Assembly (NCBI RefSeq): GCF_042752395.1
Contig: NZ_JBHYXZ010000008.1
Location: forward strand, 40,701-104,700
Direction: 5' to 3'
From: Actinosynnema sp042752395
Lineage (GTDB): Bacteria; Actinomycetota; Actinomycetes; Mycobacteriales; Pseudonocardiaceae
DNA: 64,000 nucleotides
A program made the position numbers and the translations under genes. Within the stretch, counting starts at the first letter, position 1, and every line of letters starts with the position of its first letter. Under the pieces are notes generated by a model. It was not told where the DNA came from and did not search any database. It saw only the letters and a list, made by a program, of their open reading frames with translations. Of this stretch, positions 44,285 through 52,679 are shown piece after piece.

Positions 44285-45532
44285 GTTCGGCCGGGCTGCG
44301 GTGCCCGGACAGGCCGAGGGTCAGGTCGAAGTCGGCGAGCAGGCCCCGCAGCACGTGCCGGACGCCGACCTGGCCGCCGTGCGCGAGGCCGTAGGCGAAC
44401 GGGCGGCCGACGAGCACGGCCTTCGCGCCCAGCGCCAACGCCTTGACGATGTCCGCGCCACTGCGGATGCCGGAGTCGAACAGCACCTCGACCCGCTCGC
44501 CGACCGCGTCGGCGATCTCCGGCAGCACCTCCAGCGACCCGACCGCGCCGTCCACCTGCCGCCCGCCGTGGTTGGACACGACGATGCCGTCCATGCCGGC
44601 GTCCGCGGCCTTGCGCGCGTCGTCCACGTGCTGGATGCCCTTGAGCACGATCGGCCCGTCCCAGTGCTCGCGCAGGAACGACAACTGGTCCCACGACCGG
44701 TCCGCGCCGGTGAACAGCTGCACCCACCGCAGGATCGCCATCGGCCGGTCCTGCTCGGGCGGCGCGGCGAGCCCGGCCCGGAACGCCGGGTCGGAGAACG
44801 GGATCGCCGTGCCGACGCCGCGCAGGAACGGCAGGTACGACTGGTCGAGGTCGTGCGGCCGCCAGGCCAGCGTCCACGTGTCGAGCGTGACGACGAGGAC
44901 CGTGTACCCGGCCTTGCGCGCCCGGTCCAGGATGCTCGCCGCCACGTCCGGGTCGTTGGGCCAGTAGAGCTGGAACCAGCGCGCGGCGTCACCGGCGGCC
45001 TCCGCGACCTCCTCGATCGTGTGCGAGGACGCCGTGGACAGCACGAACGGCACCCCCAACTCCGCCGCCGCCCGCGCGGTCGCCAGCTCGCCGTGGGGGG
45101 GGCGGTGTGTCGGACCCCCCCCCCCCCCCCGCCCCCCCCCCCCCGGGCCGGGAGCGGCGGCGCCACCAGGGCCCACGGGGGCCTGTGGGGGGGCGGGGTG
45201 TGANNNNNNNNNNGGTGCAGGATGGACTGCACCCCGACCGGCGCGAGCAACACCGGCGCGGGCATGTCCGTGCCGAGCAACGACGTGCCGAGGTGCCGTT
45301 CGGTGGCGTCGGTGAGCATCCGCGGCACGATCCGCCAGTCGTCGAACGCCTCCCGGTTCGCCCGCGCCGTCGCCCCACCACCGGCCGCGCCCGCCACGTA
45401 CCAGAACGGCCCCGGCCCGAGCCGCTCCCGGGCGGACGCCTCCAACCCCTCCGGGTCGGTGGTGAACGGCGGCACGGTCCCCGCCAGCCCTTGCAGGTAG
45501 ATCTCGTTCTGGTACGCGGCGAATCCGGTCAT
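44256..45532 (-). CDS. FMN-dependent alpha-hydroxy acid oxidase/dehydrogenase, interrupted by an assembly artefact
   Basis: TIM-barrel FMN enzyme of the lactate/glycolate oxidase family. The N-terminal part starts with MTGFAAYQNEIYLQGLAG at 45532 and reads to PAPVLLAPVGVQSILH at ~45214. The second part resumes with ELATARAAAELGVPFVLST at ~45093 and continues with the catalytic GMDGIVVSNHGGRQVDGA and FDSGIRSGADIVKALALGA. In relatives those two parts are joined by only two or three residues. The 120 bp between them (45094-45213) are G/C runs plus 10 N. The gene is therefore probably intact in the organism, about 385-390 aa, and oxidises L-lactate or a similar acid. Confidence 0.88.
45094..45213. 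other. G/C homopolymer debris and 10-N gap inside the FMN oxidase gene
   Basis: Runs of G and C (45094-45203) and N at 45204-45213 replace what protein homology says should be about 6-9 bp. Same appearance as 39220-39441. Confidence 0.9.
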
Positions 45533-45651
45533 GTGCACACCTTGCTACACGACCGGCCGTTTCGGCAGGAGCCGCGTGAGCCGGTCCGACCGCGGACCGA
45601 CCGCGGCCGGTGTGTCGGTTGTGGACGGCCACGCGGACGGCGACCGCGTGC

Positions 45652-47811
45652 TCATCGGCGGCGGCCCTCCAGGACGATCGCCACCGGTGCGGCGGTCAGC
45701 ACGGTCGAGATCGTGCCCGCGACCAGGCCGATCAGCAGCGCGGTGGAGAAGTCGGCCAGCGAGCCGTCGCCGAGCACCAGCAGCGCCGCCAGGACGAACA
45801 GCACGCCGATGCCCGTGTTCACGGTGCGCGGCAGGGTTTGCAGCACCGCCGAACTCATCACGTCGGGGAACGGCGCACGCGTCCGCCGCAGCTCGCGCAC
45901 CCGGTCGAACACCACCACCGAGTCGTTCACCGAGTAGCCGATCACGGTGAGCAGCGCGGCCAGGAACACCGCGTCGGCGGTCTTGCCCAGCCACGCGAAC
46001 GCGCCGACGAGCACGACCACGTCCGTCACCAGCGCCACCACGGTGGCCACGCCGAGCCGCCAGTCGAACCGCACGGCGAGGTAGACGAGCTGCGCGGCCA
46101 CCGCGATGGCCAGCGCGATCAGCGCGTTGCGCCGCAGCTCCGAACCCAGGCTGGGGCCGATCAGCTCGTTGCTGACCTGCTCCGCCCCGCCCGTCGCGCG
46201 GTCGACGGCCTCGCCGAGCCTGGTCGCGGCGGCCGAGTCGATCGGGCCGGTGCGCACCGAGAGGCCGTCGGAGCCCGACGTCACCACCACCGCGTCGCCG
46301 AACCCGGCGGACGCCAGCTCGGCCCGCACCCGGCCGGTGTCCACCGACGCCGCGGTGAACTCCAGCATCCGCCCGCCGGTGAACTCCACGCCCAGCTCCA
46401 GCCCGCGCACGAACAACCCGCCGATGGCCGCGAGCACCACGACGCCGGCCACGAGGAGCCAGCGCCGGGGCCGCCGGTACAGCTCGATCCCCCGCTGCGT
46501 CAGCCAGGTCCGCACCCGGCCCAACGAGTGCAGCCCGCTCCACCGGGGCCGCCGTTCCAGGACCGGCATGACGAGCCGCAGCAGCACCCGGCTCAGCACC
46601 AACGCGCTGAACAGCGACGCGATCACACCGATCGACAGCGTGACGCCGAACCCCTTGACCGGGCCGGTGGCCAACCAGAACAGCAGGCCCGCGGCCAGCA
46701 GCGTGGTGACGTTCGAGTCCGCGACCGCGCTCAACGCGCCGCGGAACCCCTCGTCCACCGAGCGGGGCAAGCGTTTGCGCCGCGCGAACTCCTCCCGTGA
46801 CCGCTCGAACACCAGCACGTTGGCGTCCACCGCCATGCCGATGGCGAGCACGAACCCGGCCAACCCCGGCAACGTCAACGTCGCCCCGATCGCCAGCATC
46901 GCCGCGTACGCGACGGCCGCGTAGCCGACCAGGGCGACCACGGCCACGAGCCCGGCCAGCCGGTAGACGAACAGCAGGAACAGCCCGGTCAGCGCCACGC
47001 CGATGACCGCCGCGCGGGCGCTGGCCTCGATCGCCTCCGCGCCGAGCGTCGGGCCGACGGTCCGCTGCTCCACCACCTCGACCGGCACGGGCAGCGCGCC
47101 GGACCGGATCACCAGCGCCAGCTCCTCGGCCTCGGCCTGGCTGAACCGCCCGGTGATCTGGGTGCTGCCGCCGATCATGCCGGTGCCGCAGGCGACGGAC
47201 GGGTCGACCTGCGGCGCGGACACGACCTCGTCGTCCAGCACGAACGCCACCCGCCGCTTCGGGTCGCCCGGCGGCGAGCACGCCGCCTCGGCGGTCACCC
47301 GCTGCCACGCGCGCGGCGCGTCGCCCTGGAAGTCGACACCGACGACGTAGCCGACGCCCTGCGCGTTGGGCGTGGCGCGGGCGTCCTCGATGCCCTCGCC
47401 GGTCATCACGACCTCGCCCAGGCCGACCGAGTCGCCCTCGGGCGTGGGCACGTCGCCGACTCCGGTGACCGGCTGCACGCGCAACTGCGCCGTGCGGCCG
47501 AGCACTTCGATGGCCTCGGTCGGATCCTGCACGCCGGGCAGCTCCACCACGATGCGGTGGTCGCCGGAGCGGGCCAGCACGGGTTCGGCCACGCCCAGCT
47601 CGTCGACGCGGCGGCGCAGCACCTCCATCGCGCGGTCGGTGGCGTCGGAGGTGGCTTCGGACGGGGTTTCCAGCACGATCTGGGTGCCGCCTCGCAGGTC
47701 GAGGCCGAGGCGCGGTTGGACGGTGAGCAGGGTGAACGCGGACGCGGCGAGCACGCCGAGGGCCAGGAGCCCGCGGACGATCAACGCTCGCCGCGCGTCG
47801 GGGCGCGGCAT
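45652..47811 (-). CDS. secDF: Fused SecDF protein-export membrane protein
   Basis: 719 aa. SecD half: RLGLDLRGGTQIVLET (~35-50), the periplasmic P1 domain (~55-260), then six membrane helices with LAGFVLAIGMAVDANVLVFE. SecF half: LGVEFTGGRMLEF (~480), and TVIGYSVNDSVVVFDRVREL. Aspartates of the proton path (DANV, NDSV) are present. It uses proton motive force to pull Sec substrates through SecYEG. Actinobacteria usually encode separate SecD and SecF, so this fused copy is probably a second, accessory system. ATG at 47811. A small secreted protein lies 37 bp upstream in the same orientation. Confidence 0.94.
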   Translation of the reverse strand: MPRPDARRALIVRGLLALGVLAASAFTLLTVQPRLGLDLRGGTQIVLETPSEATSDATDRAMEVLRRRVDELGVAEPVLARSGDHRIVVELPGVQDPTEAIEVLGRTAQLRVQPVTGVGDVPTPEGDSVGLGEVVMTGEGIEDARATPNAQGVGYVVGVDFQGDAPRAWQRVTAEAACSPPGDPKRRVAFVLDDEVVSAPQVDPSVACGTGMIGGSTQITGRFSQAEAEELALVIRSGALPVPVEVVEQRTVGPTLGAEAIEASARAAVIGVALTGLFLLFVYRLAGLVAVVALVGYAAVAYAAMLAIGATLTLPGLAGFVLAIGMAVDANVLVFERSREEFARRKRLPRSVDEGFRGALSAVADSNVTTLLAAGLLFWLATGPVKGFGVTLSIGVIASLFSALVLSRVLLRLVMPVLERRPRWSGLHSLGRVRTWLTQRGIELYRRPRRWLLVAGVVVLAAIGGLFVRGLELGVEFTGGRMLEFTAASVDTGRVRAELASAGFGDAVVVTSGSDGLSVRTGPIDSAAATRLGEAVDRATGGAEQVSNELIGPSLGSELRRNALIALAIAVAAQLVYLAVRFDWRLGVATVVALVTDVVVLVGAFAWLGKTADAVFLAALLTVIGYSVNDSVVVFDRVRELRRTRAPFPDVMSSAVLQTLPRTVNTGIGVLFVLAALLVLGDGSLADFSTALLIGLVAGTISTVLTAAPVAIVLEGRRR

Positions 47812-47848
47812 GGTGGAGGGACCTCCGGGTGAGGTGAACGGTGGGGGT

Positions 47849-48178
47849 TCAGCTACCGGAGGTCGGGGGTGGCGCGCGCTCGCCGAGCGGCGCCTGGCCG
47901 GCGTGCTCGGGCGTGGCGTGGGTGGGGTCGAGGACGTCCACCCGCACCGGCGGCGCGGGCGGGACGTGCACCGCGGGCTGGACGCCGTCCAGCGGCTGGC
48001 CCAGGTGGACCTGCACGGGGTGCGCGGTGGTGGTGCGCGCGGCCGTGCCGGGCAGGTGGGCCGCGTCCACCGTCGAGGAGACGGCGGCGACCACCTCGAC
48101 GGGGGTGGCGGGGCCGGGTCCGGACACGACGAAACCCGCGATCAACGCGAGGATCGCGAGCAGCGCGCGCCGGGTCAT
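47849..48178 (-). CDS. Small secreted Pro/Ala-rich protein
   Basis: 109 aa. MTRRALLAILALIAGFVVSG is a clear Sec signal peptide; the mature part is rich in Pro, Val, His and Ala (AVHVPPAPPVRVDVLDPTHA) with no recognised domain. ATG at 48178 follows AAGGAG. It is the gene directly upstream of secDF and may share its transcript. It is low-complexity enough that I hold the identification as a gene at moderate confidence. Confidence 0.65.
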   Translation of the reverse strand: MTRRALLAILALIAGFVVSGPGPATPVEVVAAVSSTVDAAHLPGTAARTTTAHPVQVHLGQPLDGVQPAVHVPPAPPVRVDVLDPTHATPEHAGQAPLGERAPPPTSGS

Positions 48179-48200
48179 CGGACTCCTTCCCCGCACCAGG

Positions 48201-49193
48201 CTACCGACCGCCGCCCAGGACGACGACGGTTCCGCCGAGCAGCGCGCACAGCCAGGCGATCACCAACGGCTGCATCGTCGTCGCGCCGAGCAGCAGCGCC
48301 ACCGCCCACCCGAGCAGCACCACCGCGGACAGCCCGAACATCGTCGCCACCACGGCGACCTGGGGCCGGTGCGCGGGCAGGCGGACCACCGCCCGCCGCA
48401 CCGCGCGCGGCGCCCGGAGCGACGCCGCGCCCACGACCACCAGGCAGCCGACCACGAGCAGGGCGGCGAACCAGCCGAGCGCGGGCGTCGGCTTGGGCAT
48501 GCCCGCGAGCAGCAGGAGCAGCCCGCCGGCGACCAGCAGCGCGGCGACCCTGGACAACGCGGGCCAGAGCACGGCGTGCGCGGCGGTCAGCGCCTCGCCG
48601 GACGGCGGCGGGATGGGCGCGCCGCCGCGCTTGCGCCGCACCGTCGCCAGGTTGGCGCGGACGTCGTCCGCGTCGGGGTCCAGGCGCAACGCGGTGCGGT
48701 AGGCGCGTTCGGCGACGCCCCAGTCGCGCACGCGCAGCGCCGCGTCGCCGAGCACCTGGAACGCGCGGGCCTCGGTCGGCGCGAGGCGCGTCGCCTCCCG
48801 GGCGACGGCCACGGCCTCTTGCCGCCCGTCGGGGCTGTTCGCCAGCACCTCGGCGAGCACCACCTGGCACCGCCAGTCGCCCGCCTTGCGCCGCACGCAC
48901 TCCCGCGCCGCGACCACCGCCTCGACGTGCCGGCCCAGCTCGCTCAACGCCAACGCGGTCAGCCGCTGCGCCCACGCCGGGTCGCCGTCGAGCACCAGGG
49001 CGCGCTTCGCCGCGTCCAGCGCGGGGTCGGGCTCGCCCGCGTCGAGGTGCGCGGCGGCCAGCCGGCACCACGCCTCGCCGTGCAGGGGGTTGACCAGGAG
49101 CGCCGGCCGGAGCAGCTCGATCGCCCGGCGCGGCAGCCCCCGGGCGGTCAGCTCGGCGGCACGGACCACGACCGCGGCGATCGGCTCGGACAT
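48201..49193 (-). CDS. TPR protein with C-terminal membrane domain
   Basis: 330 aa. Residues ~1-185 form about five TPR units (GLPRRAIELLRPALLVNPLH, AGEPDPALDAAKRALVLDGD, WGVAERAYRTALRLDPDADD). Residues ~215-325 carry four hydrophobic segments (ALLVAGGLLLLLAGMP, WFAALLVVGCLVVVGAA and two more). ATG at 49193 follows GGGAGG. The TPR part is probably cytosolic and anchors partners at the membrane. Partner unknown. It lies 22 bp upstream of the small secreted protein gene. Confidence 0.85.
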   Translation of the reverse strand: MSEPIAAVVVRAAELTARGLPRRAIELLRPALLVNPLHGEAWCRLAAAHLDAGEPDPALDAAKRALVLDGDPAWAQRLTALALSELGRHVEAVVAARECVRRKAGDWRCQVVLAEVLANSPDGRQEAVAVAREATRLAPTEARAFQVLGDAALRVRDWGVAERAYRTALRLDPDADDVRANLATVRRKRGGAPIPPPSGEALTAAHAVLWPALSRVAALLVAGGLLLLLAGMPKPTPALGWFAALLVVGCLVVVGAASLRAPRAVRRAVVRLPAHRPQVAVVATMFGLSAVVLLGWAVALLLGATTMQPLVIAWLCALLGGTVVVLGGGR

Positions 49194-49241
49194 CGCACCT
49201 CCCGGACCAGTGTGACAGCCCGGGAGATCGTCTCCGCCGAG

Positions 49242-49272
49242 GTGGCGGGCCGTCCCCGAGCCGGCCCGCCAC
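49242..49272. terminator. Hairpin terminator after azoR
   Basis: Perfect 11-bp stem GTGGCGGGCCG (49242-49252) / CGGCCCGCCAC (49262-49272) with a 9-nt loop, between the end of azoR and the TPR gene, both on the minus strand. Confidence 0.75.
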
Positions 49273-49282
49273 CCCCTCCCCC

Positions 49283-49894
49283 TCAGGCGGCGGCCAGCTC
49301 GCGCACCGCGCGGTGCGCGTCCTCCAGCGAGGCGACGGCCTGCTCGCGGAACTGCGCGAGCTGCGGCGCGGTGTGCGCCATGGTCAGCTCGGCGTGCACG
49401 AACTCCAGGTCGCGGTCGAGGCCGATCATGCCGAGGGCGGCCCGCAGGTAGGGCTCCTGGAAGTCGAACGCGTGCCGCGGCGTGCCGGGCGCGTAGGAGC
49501 CGCCCCGGGCGGTCACCACCACGACGCGCTTGCCGGTCAGCGGGCCCTCGCCCGTCGCCTGGTCGACGAACAGCTCCGGCACCATGATCCAGTCCAGCCA
49601 CGCCTTGAGGCTCGACGGGACGCCGTAGTTGTACATCGGCACGCCCAGCAGCAGGGTGTCCGCGGCCTTCACCTCGGCCACCAGCAGCCGCTCCAGCGGG
49701 CGGTCCGCCTCGGTCCCCCGCGTCGCGAGCGACGCCGGGTCCACGTGCGGCAGCGGGTCGGCCGCCAGGTCGCGGTAGGTGACCCCGCCGTCCGGGTGCG
49801 CGGCCCGCCACGCGTCCGCGAAACCCCTCGTGACCTCGCGCGACACCGAGCCCTCGAAGCGCAGGCTCGTGTCGATGTGCAGCAGGTGGGACAT
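49283..49894 (-). CDS. azoR: FMN-dependent NADH azoreductase / quinone reductase
   Basis: 203-aa flavodoxin-like enzyme. LLHIDTSLRFEGSVSREV at the N-terminus binds the FMN phosphate; VPMYNYGVPSSLKAWLDW and VVVVTARGGSY are the flavin-site motifs. It reduces quinones and azo compounds with NADH, usually as protection from electrophiles. ATG at 49894 after GAGGAA. Divergent from a MarR regulator with two strong operators in between, so expression is almost surely controlled by that regulator in response to quinone-like stress. Confidence 0.95.
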   Translation of the reverse strand: MSHLLHIDTSLRFEGSVSREVTRGFADAWRAAHPDGGVTYRDLAADPLPHVDPASLATRGTEADRPLERLLVAEVKAADTLLLGVPMYNYGVPSSLKAWLDWIMVPELFVDQATGEGPLTGKRVVVVTARGGSYAPGTPRHAFDFQEPYLRAALGMIGLDRDLEFVHAELTMAHTAPQLAQFREQAVASLEDAHRAVRELAAA

Positions 49895-49903
49895 TGTTCC
49901 TCC

Positions 49904-49992
49904 CCAAGAAGTTCTTGGTTCAGAACATATGACCGGAGTAGTTCCGCGTCAAGATATTCCCAGATCAGAATATCTCACACCTCGCGTATGCT
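49904..49992. promoter_or_regulatory. Divergent azoR/marR control region with two perfect inverted repeats
   Basis: CCAAGAA-G-TTCTTGG (49904-49918) lies next to the azoR start, and AGATATTC-N8-GAATATCT (49952-49975) lies before the MarR gene. A -10 TATGCT (49987-49992) then places the MarR transcript start at its ATG at 50000. The AT-rich repeats stand out in this GC-rich DNA and are candidate MarR sites. Confidence 0.8.
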
Positions 49993-49999
49993 CGGGGGT

Positions 50000-50470
50000 A
50001 TGGACCACCCCGCCGACCCCGGCTGCACGAGCCGCGCGGGCCTCAACTGGCTGCTGCACCGCGCGGCGCAGAAGCTGGGCGCGGTCGCCCAGGAGGCGGC
50101 GGGCCGCCACGGCATCACCACGCGCGGGCAGATCGTGCTGACCGCCCTGGCCAGCGAGGAGTTCCGGCGCACCCAGCTCGCCCTCGGGCACGCGCTCGGG
50201 CTGGACAAGACCACCCTCACCGCGGAGTTGGACCGGCTGGAACGCGCGGGCCTGATCGTGCGCAAGCCGGACCCGACCGACCGGCGGGTGCGCGTGCCCG
50301 TGATCACCGAGCAGGGCCGGGCCGTGCAGTGCGCGGTCGAGGAGCTGCACGCCCAGGTGGAGCGCGAGTTCACCGCGGACCTGACGCCGGACGAGGCCCG
50401 CGGCCTGCACGAGCTGCTCCAGCGCCTGATCGCCTCGGACCACCGGCCGGACAGCGGCTCCTGCCTGTAA
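50000..50470 (+). CDS. MarR family regulator
   Basis: 156 aa. Winged HTH at residues ~45-100: FRRTQLALGHALGLDKTTLT and LDRLERAGLIVRKPDPTDRR with the conserved wing Asp-Arg. Dimerising helices flank it. ATG at 50000 is seven bases after the -10, so the mRNA is probably leaderless. The protein has cysteines at both ends (PGCTSRAG; DSGSCL), which may matter for redox or electrophile sensing, given that it sits next to a quinone reductase (inference). Confidence 0.93.
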   Translation: MDHPADPGCTSRAGLNWLLHRAAQKLGAVAQEAAGRHGITTRGQIVLTALASEEFRRTQLALGHALGLDKTTLTAELDRLERAGLIVRKPDPTDRRVRVPVITEQGRAVQCAVEELHAQVEREFTADLTPDEARGLHELLQRLIASDHRPDSGSCL

Positions 50471-50689
50471 GGGCACCGAACACCGCCCGAACATCACGAT
50501 CCGTTGCGGTTCCGGCCCATTTCTCACCCTTCCAGGTGACTGCGGCGACGCACGCGTGCGAGGCTAACGACAGCTCGGCGCGATCGCCCGGCGGAAGTCC
50601 CGTCATGGCACCAACCCCCGTGCGTCTCCCCACCGCGAGCGCCCGGACTGGTCCGAGCACCCGTGTCGAGACCCTGGAGGGCAAGGGCA

Positions 50690-50893
50690 GTGAACACAGG
50701 CAAGGAGTGGCAGATCTCCTGCCGCGACATCGCGTCGCGCCGACGTGACATGACCGTCTTCGTCAGCCAGGGCCACGTCGTGGTGACCGTGCCGCCGGGC
50801 GAGGCGGCCGTGCTGACGCCGCTGGAGGTGGGGCGCCTGCGCGCGGCCCTGCGCGACGCCGTGGTGAACGCGTCCGGCACCCCGGAGATCTGA
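50690..50893 (+). CDS. Small conserved-type hypothetical protein
   Basis: 67 aa. GTG at 50690 (MNTGKEWQISCRDIASRRRD) with GGAGGGCAAGG upstream. The C-terminal half is a beta-hairpin and helix (VVVTVPPGEAAVLTPLEVGR, LRAALRDAV), resembling small proteins annotated as hypothetical in Pseudonocardiales. No signal or membrane segment. It stands alone between the MarR gene and the acyl-CoA ligase. Confidence 0.65.
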   Translation: MNTGKEWQISCRDIASRRRDMTVFVSQGHVVVTVPPGEAAVLTPLEVGRLRAALRDAVVNASGTPEI

Positions 50894-50923
50894 TCGCGGG
50901 GTCGCCGATTTCACCCCGCACTC

Positions 50924-50965
50924 TTCCTACTCACGGGTAGGTAATGTCAGTATCGAACCCGTGAG
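50924..50965 (+). promoter_or_regulatory. Nested inverted repeats before the acyl-CoA ligase gene
   Basis: CTCACGGGT (50930-50938) and ACCCGTGAG (50957-50965) are perfect 9-bp arms 18 bp apart. The left arm is also part of CCTAC-TCACGG-GTAGG, a palindrome of the TetR-operator type. They frame the likely promoter of the downstream gene, so a regulator of fatty acid metabolism may bind here. Candidate only. Confidence 0.6.
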
Positions 50966-51050
50966 CACCTACTTCGCCAGGCCGGGCGACCCCGCGTCGC
51001 CGCTCGACGCCGACCGGGACCGCCCGGCGACCCCGCGGGTGGCGCGGTGA
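50961..51050 (+). CDS. Possible 29-residue leader ORF coupled to the acyl-CoA ligase
   Basis: GTG at 50961 opens a 29-codon frame (begins VSTYFARPGDPASPLDADRD) whose TGA overlaps the ligase GTG as GTGA (51047-51050). It has no ribosome binding site and would need to be leaderless. Overlap coupling is the only support besides position. Confidence 0.35.
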   Translation: MSTYFARPGDPASPLDADRDRPATPRVAR

Positions 51051-52627
51051 GGCGGGCGCTGGGCGTGCTGCGCGCCCTGGTCACGCTCGTGCGCGCCGGC
51101 GTCGTGCGGCCGATGGGTCCGGGACGGCTGCTCGGCGTGCTGGACGCCTACCTCAAGTGGGACATCACGGTGGCGTTCGGGTTCGCCACCGGCGCGGCTC
51201 GGCACCCCGACCGACCCGCGATCATCGACGACGCGGGCGCGCTCACGTACGCCGAGGTCGAGGAGCGCACCACCCGGCTCGCGCACGGCCTGCACGACCT
51301 CGGCGTGCGGGCGGGCTCGAAGGTCGCGGTGCTGTGCCGCAACCACCGCGGGTTCGTCGAGACGGTGGCGGCCTGCGTGAAGCTCGGCGCGCACACCGTG
51401 CTGCTCAACACGGGGTTGAGCGCGGGGCAGATCACCGCCGTGCTGCGCGAGCAGGACGTCTCCGTGGTCGTCGCGGACACCGAGTTCCGCGGCCTGCTGA
51501 CCCACGCGCCGCGCAAGGTCCGCCGGGTCATCGCGTGGGTGGAGGGCACGACCAGGAGCAAGACGCTGGAGCAGCTCATCGCGGGCTCCCCCGCCACGCC
51601 GCTGCCCGGCCGGCCGCCGCGCGGCCGGATGATCGTGCTGACCTCCGGCACCACCGGCGCGCCCAAGGGCGCCCGGCGGCCGGAACCGGCGAGCCTCACG
51701 CCCGCCGCCGCGCTGCTCTCGCGCATCCCGCTCCGGGCGGGCGACCGGTTCTCCGTGCCCGCGCCGCTGTTCCACACCTGGGGCCTGGCCGCGTTCCAGA
51801 TCGGGCTCGTGCTCGGCGCGACGTTCGTGCTGCGCCGCCGGTTCGACCCGGCGCTCGTCCTCGCCGACGCGCGCGAGCACCGCGCCGACGCGGTGTTCGT
51901 CGTGCCCGTGATGCTGCAACGCGTGCTGGAGCTGCCCGAACGCCCGCACCTGCCGGGGCTGCGCGTGATCGCGTCCAGCGGCTCGGCGCTGCCGCCCCCG
52001 GTGGCGCGCCGGTGCCTGGCGGAGTTCGGCCCCGTCCTCTACAACCTCTACGGCTCCACCGAGGTGTCGTGGGTGAGCATCGCCCGCCCCGACGAGCTGG
52101 CGCGCCACCCCGACACGGCGGGCCGGCCGCCGCACGGCACCCGGCTCGCGATCCTGGACGACGACGGCGCCCCGGTGCCCGCGGGCGTCACCGGCCGCAT
52201 CTTCGTGGCCAACGACATGCTCTTCGACGGCTACACCAACGGCGCGGGCAAGGAGGTCCGCGACGGCCTGATGTCCACCGGCGACGTCGGCCACCGCGAC
52301 GCGGACGGCCTGCTGTTCGTCTCCGGCCGCGACGACGAGATGATCGTCTCCGGCGGCGAGAACGTGTACCCGCGCGAGGTCGAGGACCTGCTCGCGGGCC
52401 TGGCCGGGGTGCGGGAGGTGGCCGTGGTCGGCGTGCCGGACGAGCGGTTCGGCCAACGGCTCGCCGCGTACGTGGTGTGCGACGAGCCCGGAGCGCTGGA
52501 CGAGGACGCCGTGCGCGAGCACGTGCGCGCCAACCTGGCCAGGTTCTCCGTGCCGCGGGAGGTGGTCTTCCTCGACGCCCTGCCCCGCAACGAGACGGGA
52601 AAGGTGCTGAAGCGGGAGCTGCGGTGA
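51047..52627 (+). CDS. Fatty-acid--CoA ligase (FadD-like)
   Basis: 526-aa ANL superfamily adenylating enzyme that activates a fatty or aryl acid as acyl-AMP then acyl-CoA. The P-loop is MIVLTSGTTGAPKGARRP (~200), A5 is LYNLYGSTEVSWVSI, then GRPPHGTRLAILDDDG, MSTGDVGHRDADGLLFVSGR and the C-terminal KVLKRELR with the catalytic Lys in LPRNETGKVLKREL. All are intact. GTG at 51047 gives the usual length. Inverted repeats upstream suggest repressor control. Confidence 0.93.
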   Translation: MRRALGVLRALVTLVRAGVVRPMGPGRLLGVLDAYLKWDITVAFGFATGAARHPDRPAIIDDAGALTYAEVEERTTRLAHGLHDLGVRAGSKVAVLCRNHRGFVETVAACVKLGAHTVLLNTGLSAGQITAVLREQDVSVVVADTEFRGLLTHAPRKVRRVIAWVEGTTRSKTLEQLIAGSPATPLPGRPPRGRMIVLTSGTTGAPKGARRPEPASLTPAAALLSRIPLRAGDRFSVPAPLFHTWGLAAFQIGLVLGATFVLRRRFDPALVLADAREHRADAVFVVPVMLQRVLELPERPHLPGLRVIASSGSALPPPVARRCLAEFGPVLYNLYGSTEVSWVSIARPDELARHPDTAGRPPHGTRLAILDDDGAPVPAGVTGRIFVANDMLFDGYTNGAGKEVRDGLMSTGDVGHRDADGLLFVSGRDDEMIVSGGENVYPREVEDLLAGLAGVREVAVVGVPDERFGQRLAAYVVCDEPGALDEDAVREHVRANLARFSVPREVVFLDALPRNETGKVLKRELR

Positions 52628-52679
52628 GTACCGTCGGCCGTGCGGCAGTCCGGCAGCGGCGCACGGGGGCGACCACACG

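Noticed and set aside
50944..50966. PafBC-type motif around TGTCAGTAT
   Set aside because: No TANNNT element lies 8 bp downstream; the match to TTGTCRGTG is partial.
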